A DNA stretch of 64,000 nucleotides. It comes from Papilionanthe hookeriana x Papilionanthe teres. Its lineage: Eukaryota; Streptophyta; Magnoliopsida; Asparagales; Orchidaceae. The position numbers were made by a program, and so were the translations under genes. The DNA lies in the NCBI GenBank assembly GCA_022702705.1, contig CM040428.1, positions 100,389,805 to 100,453,804 of the forward strand, given 5' to 3'. Positions 57,600 through 64,000 of the stretch are shown here, one piece after another. The notes under the pieces were generated by a model. It did not search any database and was not told the origin of the DNA. It saw nothing but the letters and a program-made list of their open reading frames with translations. The first letter of the stretch is position 1. The number at the start of each line of letters is the position of its first letter.

Positions 57600-58447
57600 A
57601 ATCGATGACAGGTTTGCTTCATATTCTATCAGAATATGTAGTGCTAATTTGAGAGGTGCTTAAGGTTTTGAAGATGCTATCTATCAAGGTATTGCACAAA
57701 AATTTAAAGAAAATGCAGCTTCATTCTCCATATGAATTCTTTCTTTAATTTGTGTTCCATCTATTGCACAAATGCAATTCTATTTTTATATAATTTATAT
57801 TAGAAAAAATGTAATGATAGTAGTTGACTGATTTGAGATTCACGTATATTCTAGCTGGCTAGGAAGGTTCAACACATGATACTCTTAAAAAATGCATTAA
57901 AAAGATACAATTGGTTGATATTTTAGCTCGTAATGTAGCATTGAAGTACCTAATGACAGTTTCTTTAGAAAATTGAATATTAAACTTGATGACTTCATTA
58001 CAAACACTGTCTCCTAAGATATGTAGGTACATAACAAATTGTTCCTCTACTCTAACATTAAATGTGTCTAAAAGTAATCTTATTTTTCTCATTAGATCAC
58101 ATAATTTAAAGAAAGACGATCATCTCATTCGAAACATATTAATGCAATAAGAATCATTGTCATTGTATAATCTTGATAGACAAGCTTGATGTTGTATATT
58201 CCGCTCAAGATTATATTTTTCTTTCTATCTCAAGCTTGTACAAAATTGCAATCATCATTGTTGCAATGATAGTAGTTGCCCTAGCAATTTGAACCATTCT
58301 CATATCTTCTTCAAAGTCAAACATATTTGAGTTATCTTCAAAGTTCTCTTCTAAAATCAACAAATGTTGAACATTATTATTATTGTAATCATAACATATA
58401 CATAAACAATGTGTGTGTGCTACTAATATAAAAAAAAAGCAAAACAA
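57600..58447 (-). pseudogene. HARBI1-like transposase fragment
   Basis: The N-terminal part (58,447-58,211) is acidic. The next stretch contains 'YCINMFRMR' and, after a stop, 'LCDLMRKIRLLLDTFNVRVE', then 'EQFVMYLHILGDSVCNEVIK' and 'SKETVIRYFNATLRA', the helix-turn-helix-like region before the nuclease domain of plant Harbinger transposases. The first catalytic Asp is kept in 'CAIDGTQI' (Asp codon 57,761-57,759). The remaining catalytic residues could not be found, so the DDE domain is mostly lost. Confidence 0.85.
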
Positions 58448-59864
58448 TTAAAAAAAGGTTTAAACAAGGTAGTATTGTGTAATATGAATTCAATTAAAAT
58501 AATAAATAGTATGCATGTAGTACAAGCATATGTGGGATAAGTAGCAGTCCATTATTTGGCTTTAAAAGGGAAAAAACAATCAAGATGTGGAACATTTTAT
58601 GACCATTGGAACATTAGCACCACAAATAAAATTATCTTTGTCTCAGCAACATCACTAAATAATGACTAATATTATAACATTGCACATCTTTTAACATTTT
58701 CTATCATTTTAACAATCAATCAAATAACGTGTCCTTATTTTTCCAACAAATCTTCTTAAACTTGGGATTTTGACTACAGTTTTCTAATGATAGCAAACAA
58801 AGAATTAAAATTTTAACTTATCGAATATTCTGCACTGTTTCATAAGTTGGGATTTGCATTTAAAGGCATGTTTTTTTAATGCAAGCTAATTATATTATTT
58901 CCTGAGATGTTTAGGAAATGTAAGTTTTAAACATCTATCTTTAAACTCTTAAAAATTTATTAGTCAAAATTTATACACCAAATTCAGTAATGCTGAAAAG
59001 CAATTTGTCATTCACAAATTTGTATGAAGGGTCTACTGATGCATTAGTGGCTCATTCTAACATTTTTTTAGAATGAAGGGTAAAGAAACTGAACACCAAA
59101 GTTCTATGTACGCAAATATGAATATTTAGTGTGAGATATGTAAATATATAAGAATTGTGTGCTACGCATATAAATTTCCCAAAATTTTATTACAAGTCAA
59201 CATGCAACAAAACAACTTCCGTATGCCCTGCGAGCCCAAAAAGACAGTTGAAAGAGGCTCAAAAGATTTTAAAAAAGAAAGCGGTACAAGAAAAAACAGA
59301 AATATGCTTTAAATCCTTTTGGACAAAATATAGCAGCAGATTTAGAGAAGAATTTAAAACATGATTAAAACATCATTTAATTTTGTCCAAAAAAAGAGGA
59401 ACTTGAAACTGGAGGAACAATAAAATTCATAGCTTCTAAAAAATTCATCCCAACTTGAAGCAACCGGAGGAGGTTCGATAATAGTTTGATAAATCATAAC
59501 TTCAGGCAGAGAAGGAAGTGTGAATGGAGGGTGGCTCGTTGTGAACCCTAGAGGCCGCTGCAGTCATTCACGAAGAGGAGGATGCATGCTTTTCTCATTG
59601 CGGTTGTCTAGGCATGGGAGTGTAAAGAAAATTTTATTTCACAAACAGGGGAGGAAGACGGAAGAGACGAAGGGGCTGACGGCGTAATTGTGTTTCGCTC
59701 GTTTCAAGCATAATTCTTTTACCTTAAAAATAAGGTTTTTGTAAATGCATACTACCCCATAAACACATAAGATTTTTCATTTACAGCAAATCAAACATGA
59801 AAATTTTAAAAATTCATCTAGTTACTTTACATTAGACTACTAAGACTGTCAGCCAAACAACCCC
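58448..59864. other. Non-coding part of the Harbinger element
   Basis: AT-rich DNA with a GC-richer segment at about 59,500-59,700, which lies where the promoter or 5' leader of the minus-strand transposase gene would be expected. A 69-codon open frame at 59,155-59,364 is not recognisable. A half-arm of the MITE-like repeat lies near 59,100-59,170. Confidence 0.5.
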
Positions 59865-59898
59865 TAAATTAAAATACTAATTTTAATTGCATAAGTAT

Positions 59899-60741
59899 TG
59901 ATACGCCACTAACAACTTTTCATCGTCCAGCACGAATCTCGGTGCAATCTTTTGAGCAAGAAACATTCAAATTTTAATAAAACATCATTCATAGCTCCAA
60001 TTTTAGCAAACTTATAGTCAAACTGACCTGCTCGATGAGATGGACCGAATGATATAAAAATTAAACCAATCCGAGTCAAATCAAGCCCAGATCAAGTCAT
60101 TAAACCACTTTTAGAAGTTTTCGGACATATTGGAAGGTCAAATGAATGCCGACACTAGCAAGCCCATACTCAAATAGAGCGTCTCGACAAGAAGAACCTA
60201 ACGAGCCTAAGATAACTCAATTCTAACATCGTTAAGGTCATCAAATGCCCCTTAAACACCGTCTGATCGAGGGGATCCTTCTGAACCATCCGATCAAAAT
60301 GGCTGCATTAAATGCACCCAGAACCCTATAAATAGACCCCAACTCTCACATGAGAGGGGGGCCAAGAGAGAGAGTCTAAAGTCTTGAGGAGAAGAAGCGC
60401 TCTGCTTCATTGCCGACCGCCGTCGATCATCGCCGATCGCCGTCGACCACCATCAATTATCGTCGACCACCATCAACCAGACACCGTCAGTCAACGTTGT
60501 AATCTAAAACATATAGTTACTCTTTCCCATCTGTGGGATGAGGGATTTCTGTAAATGTCAATTAATAGTGGATTTACGCAACTGGGCCAGGCCTTGTGGT
60601 TTTTCCCTTTACGGGTTTTCCACGTAAAAACTTCTGGAGTCACTGCTTGTTTCCTTTTCATCTGTGTGCATGCTGAATTCTCGTACAATGTTAAGACGAT
60701 AATTTTTTACTTTACTGCAGCGAATTTTCTAGCACGCATCA
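59899..60741 (+). repeat. 5' LTR of element E (843 bp)
   Basis: Starts TGATACGC and ends GCACGCATCA, giving imperfect inverted ends (TGATACG/CGCATCA). A TATA box lies at 60,326-60,334, then a U5 with short repeats of 'cgtcgaccaccatcaa' type at 60,415-60,480. The end is followed after three bases by the PBS-like site. Only one LTR is in the window, so the start was inferred from the inverted ends; the flanking AGTAT (59,894-59,898) cannot be confirmed as a duplication. Confidence 0.72.
60326..60334 (+). promoter_or_regulatory. TATA box of element E LTR
   Basis: CTATAAATA lies in a classical plant context ('accctataaatagacccc'), followed by AC- and AG-rich sequence. Transcription would start near 60,360. 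Confidence 0.75.
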
Positions 60742-60744
60742 GTT

Positions 60745-60762
60745 TGACACTGTCTGTGGGAA
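60745..60762 (+). promoter_or_regulatory. Primer-binding-site-like sequence of element E
   Basis: TGACACTGTCTGTGGGAA lies three bases inside the LTR end and is a diverged form of TGGCGCCGTCTGTGGGAA, a sequence seen at this place in many plant Tat-like elements. Three or four substitutions suggest it is no longer an efficient primer site. Confidence 0.65.
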
Positions 60763-60803
60763 GCTCTCAATCCCACCACTGAAGTACTTGCTCTATTTCC
60801 TAC

Positions 60804-62251
60804 ATGGCAAACAAAAACAATATTCGGGACAACGGAGCAGCTCGTTCCAACACCCATCATTCCAGGGAACTGTCACATAGTCGAGGGCGACATGTTTCTT
60901 CATCTTCCCGTCCTGGAACATGATATCCCACCAACTAGGGGGCTTCGGGTTCTTCAATGGAAGAACGAATGCTTAGAATGGAGGAGTCTCAACTGCAGAT
61001 CTTACAACTTTTATGTAACCCAACAATCACCGATGAATGAAACTCGTTTACCATTAAATCTGCGTCCTACGAGAAACTTGCCCGGAGGAAGTCGTACCAA
61101 CCCCCCTCCCCAAGAAGGAACACTTCCCATACTAGGTCGGTATGTTGAACTCTTAAACACTGCAAGTTCCACTCATCCATCTCAGGCAGCTCACCTGGCA
61201 CCGCCACATCTCGCTGCCGTTCCAAATGATGTCATCCATAACGAACTACGTCGCGTCGTCCGAGAAGACTTCCTCATTGAGGAAAAGGATCACTTCCACA
61301 CTCACCATAACATCAATGAAACTTCTCTCTTAGCGAATGCGGTCCTCCAACACCCCATCCCAACTGGCTTCAATATGTCGAACATTGACGCATATGAAGG
61401 AATAACTGGCCCATATGAACATATTGATCATTATCGAACCATCGTGCACATTCAACGTGCCTCTGACGTGCCTTTGTGTCAAGTGTTCCCTGCCACTCTT
61501 AAGGGACAAGCTCGAACCTGGTTCTACTCTCTGCCAGGGGGCATTGTAAACACCTTTAACGACCTTGCTAGACTGTTTTTGGAACAGTTCATAGCAAATA
61601 AAAGGATCATCAAGGACTCATCCCATCTCTCAGGAATTCGTCAAAGAGAAAGAGAGTCACTCAAAGACTACTTCCGCAGGTTTTCTGCTGAAGCCCGTCA
61701 AATTCCAGGAGTAGATCCATAGTTGCTTAGGAGAGTTATTCTTGGGGGACTCCGCCCAAGACCCTTCTACTCATCACTGATGCGGGATACAGTTTGTTCT
61801 TATGCTGACCTTGCCCACCGTGTTGAGGCCCAAATCACTGCGGATGAGGTTATCACCGCACATAAGGAACAATTTGAGCAATTGGGGAGCAAACGCAAGA
61901 ATAACGCTGGGGATACCAATCAAATCTCACAACGAAGAAAGTTTAAACCACAGGAGAATCGTGAGCAACGATTAGAAAGAAAATACATGCCACTCAACAC
62001 GTCACGTGTTAACATCTTAATGGCCATCAAGGATGAAGAGATTGTCAAGTGGCCAAAGCCATTAAAGAAATCCAAATGGTGGAAACCAGTCTTAGTATTG
62101 TTATTTTCACCGTGCAAAGGGACATTCAACAGAAAAATATTTTCAATTAAACGAAGAAATTGAACGTCTGGTACGCCAAGGTCACCTGGGTCGCTACTTG
62201 CAAGATCAGTGTGAGGGAAACCAGAAGAGAATCGTTGAAGTTATCAAATAA
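60804..62251 (+). pseudogene. Gag of element E
   Basis: The likely start is the ATG at 60,804 ('MANKNNIRDNGAARSNTHHS'), with frame changes before the main stretch 60,892-61,722. The capsid domain is well preserved: 'YEHIDHYRTIVHIQRASDVP', 'TLKGQARTWFYSLP', 'LARLFLEQFIANKRI' and 'RERESLKDYFRRF'. A TAG at 61,720 interrupts. A frameshift near 62,090 leads to a knuckle C-Y-F-H-R-A-K-G-H with the last Cys replaced by Tyr (62,099 onward), then 'EEIERLVRQGHLGRYLQDQC' and a stop at 62,251. It is of Tat type and distinct from the gag of C. Confidence 0.85.
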
Positions 62252-62630
62252 GAAGAATAATTCCAACTCATCTTATCTGAGTAAAAGTCTGGTTTATAAA
62301 CTCTTAATTTTATTTTTTCATGTTGCTTTAAAATGACATTTCATTTAAATTTTCTCACGAAAAAATTTTGTGTAGAAAGTCTCCTTGATGAAAAGAGGTG
62401 GCATAACTCTGGAAGTCGAGCCCAAGGGTCAAGACTCGACGGGAAGATACGATACTTCTAAAAGTTAAGCTCAAGAGGCAAGACTTAATGAGAAGTTACC
62501 ATGCCCCTAGAAGATGAGCCCAAGAGACAAGTCTCGATGGGAAGCTAGTAGTGGACAGGGTCCTCACTAGAAAGACTCCATGAGAGCAAGTGGTTGAGAG
62601 GGTCTCCACTCAAAGACCTCAGAAGGTTAC
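62252..62630. other. Post-gag non-coding part of element E with three 50-bp repeats
   Basis: After the gag stop there is a short AT-rich part, then three imperfect copies of a unit of about 50 bp ('gagcccaagggtcaagactc' type) starting near 62,412, 62,462 and 62,511. No pol sequence is present. The sequence ends at GTTAC (62,626-62,630), the presumed duplication of the inserted Athila-type LTR. Confidence 0.7.
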
Positions 62631-64000
62631 TGACCCGACCCGCTATTACGCAGTAAATTAACTTCCAGAAGATGGCCAAAAACTTGACCCAATTTATAAA
62701 TAGCGGCTAGTGTGCAAAATCTTAAATGATATAAAAATTAGAAAATATTTTACACACTAGGGGTACTACGCAAGTATACGTATCGTTTCAAGTAATATAG
62801 AGTTTTCTTTAAAAAACCCCAGTATCGATCCCACGAGGAAGTGAAGTAAGAAGTCTTTAATCAAATTCTAGTCTACTACTAATAGTCCTTAGTTTGGAAT
62901 GTCGATTAAAATTGTGTTTTATCTAGCAACTATTCCTAAATGCAAGTGTTAAATGTAAGATAGTAACTATAACTAAATGTAAATAACAATTCTAAATATA
63001 ACCCTTTTTGGATGAATTGGTTTGGAGAATTTTGAGATATTAAAAACTACTATTCTTATGTAATGAAATAGATAATGTATAGGATTGAGATGCATTAAAT
63101 ATTGTATGTGCCAAATAGGAGCAATCCTATTCTTTACCCTTTGGTCTGTGCATAAAGAACATCGACTAATCCTATGCTTCGGTTACCGAATCCGCGGCTA
63201 GGCCGGGAGGATACCGGCCGCCACTTCGGAGCTCCCACGTTCCCTCGCCCGAGGGCTAACATCTACACTTCAACACTCAAACGATAGGACCGAATTGAGG
63301 ATTTTAGCCTCGTCACTCTAAAATCTCCAATTCTACGCCCGATAATTATATTTCCCTATTTATTTGCATTCAATCCTCATGAACTTCACCATCCATGGAA
63401 TTTGAATGTGGTTTCACTTTGTTGAGAATTACACCGCCCTTTCGGGTCGATGCAATTACAACGAATTTTAACACTACAATGGGCCCTTTTTGCAATGTAA
63501 ATGAAGTGCAAGTAAAAACCATCACATTTATAATTAAATTTACTTCTACCATGCATCACAAAATCCTAAACATGATTTCTACTCATTGCAAAAGAAAAGT
63601 AAAAGGAAAACAATGGCATAATCTTCTTATGCCACTATTTCCAAAGAAGAAGAAAGAGTAAGAGAGATGCGTCACAAAGCACGAAGAAAACATAAAGGAA
63701 ACTTCATTTAACAAAAGCAAATCCACTAAATAAATGTTTACAAAATTATAAGATAATGAAGAATAATACTTAGCTTTTTCCCTTTGAAAGAAACCCGAAG
63801 ATCTCTCCCATAAAGTCTCCCGGCGATCCATGCAATGCTAGCGAAATCCCTTACAAATTCTCTCAAAATCTCCTCTCCAATCTCTCCAAAAGAGTAGAAA
63901 TCTACATTTCTACTCTTAATCTAAGAATCCTAAACATTCCTCTAAGTTTTTCTCTCCTTTCCTCTATTGTTTCTCTCCTTTCCTAACATAAATTCACCAT
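62631..64000 (-). mobile_element. Athila-type LTR, minus strand, truncated by window end
   Basis: The left end reads TGACCC, the reverse complement of the LTR end GGGTCA. It aligns with the reverse of 49,361 leftward, including the 22-bp block (62,764-62,785) and 'ATCGATCCCACG' (62,824-62,835). From about 63,170 onward it differs more from the other A-type LTRs, so it is a sister family. It is either a solo LTR or the 3' LTR of an element extending to the right. Open frames inside it (for example 63,395-63,661) have no recognisable product. Confidence 0.85.

Larger units (their letters stand above)
56576..59864 (-). mobile_element. PIF/Harbinger DNA transposon, decayed (3,289 bp)
   Basis: Terminal inverted repeats GGGGCTATTTGGTTTG and GGGGTTGTTTGGCTGA (sense of each end) are flanked by TAA on both sides (56,573-56,575 and 59,865-59,867). 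A TWA duplication and a GGG(G)YTRTTTGG end are typical for PIF/Harbinger. Inside, on the minus strand, are remnants of both Harbinger genes: a HARBI1-like transposase and a MYB/SANT-like protein. An (AT) repeat has expanded in the second. Confidence 0.9.
59899..62630 (+). mobile_element. Element E: Tat-like retrotransposon with LTR and gag, no pol seen (truncated)
   Basis: The LTR (59,899-60,741), PBS-like site, gag (60,804-62,251) and about 380 bp of non-coding DNA with 50-bp repeats are present. Then an Athila-type LTR interrupts at 62,631. After the gag stop there is no protease or RT, whereas in ordinary Tat elements protease follows directly. This fits a TR-GAG type non-autonomous element (LTRs plus gag only), but the right-hand remainder is outside the window. 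Confidence 0.75.

Noticed and set aside
59155..59364. 69-codon ORF within the Harbinger element
   Set aside because: It is a short Lys-rich frame, on the strand opposite to the transposon genes, overlapping a MITE-like half-arm, with no known domain.
63395..63831. Small overlapping ORFs at the right end
   Set aside because: They lie within an Athila-type LTR, on both strands, without domain similarity.

Overview
The window is a repeat-dominated stretch of a seed-plant nuclear genome, most likely an angiosperm. It is AT-rich and consists almost entirely of nested LTR retrotransposons of the Ty3/gypsy superfamily, plus one DNA transposon. No intact host gene, rRNA or tRNA gene was recognised. 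The plant assignment rests on Athila-type elements with a tRNA-Asp primer site, a Tat-type element with two RNase H domains and a tRNA-Arg primer site, and a PIF/Harbinger element with plant-style MYB-like and HARBI1-like genes. The species cannot be named from this sequence.

Layout. 1-12,423: element A, an Athila-type element on the minus strand. Its 3' LTR is cut by the window start; then come an extra ORF, pol, gag, the PBS and a 1.8 kb 5' LTR. 12,424-14,311: element B, an older Athila-type gag-protease relic on the minus strand, broken by A inside the protease. 14,317-42,532: element C, a giant 28,216 bp Tat-type element on the plus strand. Its LTRs are 7,472 and 7,419 bp, its target-site duplication (GGTCT) is perfect, and it sits inside the gag of B. 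C holds gag, protease, RT, RNase H, a second RNase H and integrase. Between integrase and the 3' LTR lie a frame-broken ORF with an AlkB-type (ALKBH9/10-like) 2OG-Fe(II) oxygenase domain and an 84-bp tandem array. 42,538-44,071: more of B's gag, then old LTR fragments and a 176-bp duplication. 44,072-52,670: a minus-strand solo LTR related to C, interrupted by a plus-strand Athila-type solo LTR (47,360-49,361). 52,676-56,575: AT-rich DNA with nothing recognised except a possible foldback. 56,576-59,864: a decayed PIF/Harbinger transposon with TIRs and TAA duplications. 59,899-62,630: LTR, PBS and gag of a second Tat-like element, with no pol seen before it is interrupted. 62,631-64,000: an Athila-type LTR on the minus strand, running off the window.

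The most notable find is the AlkB-type domain inside C. Plant ALKBH9/10 proteins are RNA N6-methyladenosine demethylases, so a retrotransposon carrying one could in principle edit methylation marks on its own RNA. The domain is identified from the Fe-binding HxD, the distal His, the R-x5-R element and colinear flanking motifs, spread over several reading frames.

A second general observation is about data quality. The two LTRs of C differ at many sites where one copy reads CTG or CAG and the other reads TCG, CTCG, CCG, CGG or CG. The same signature sits at several breaks in C's coding region, including the apparent loss of an integrase catalytic Asp. Part of C's apparent decay may therefore be consensus error at CHG-methylated cytosines rather than mutation.
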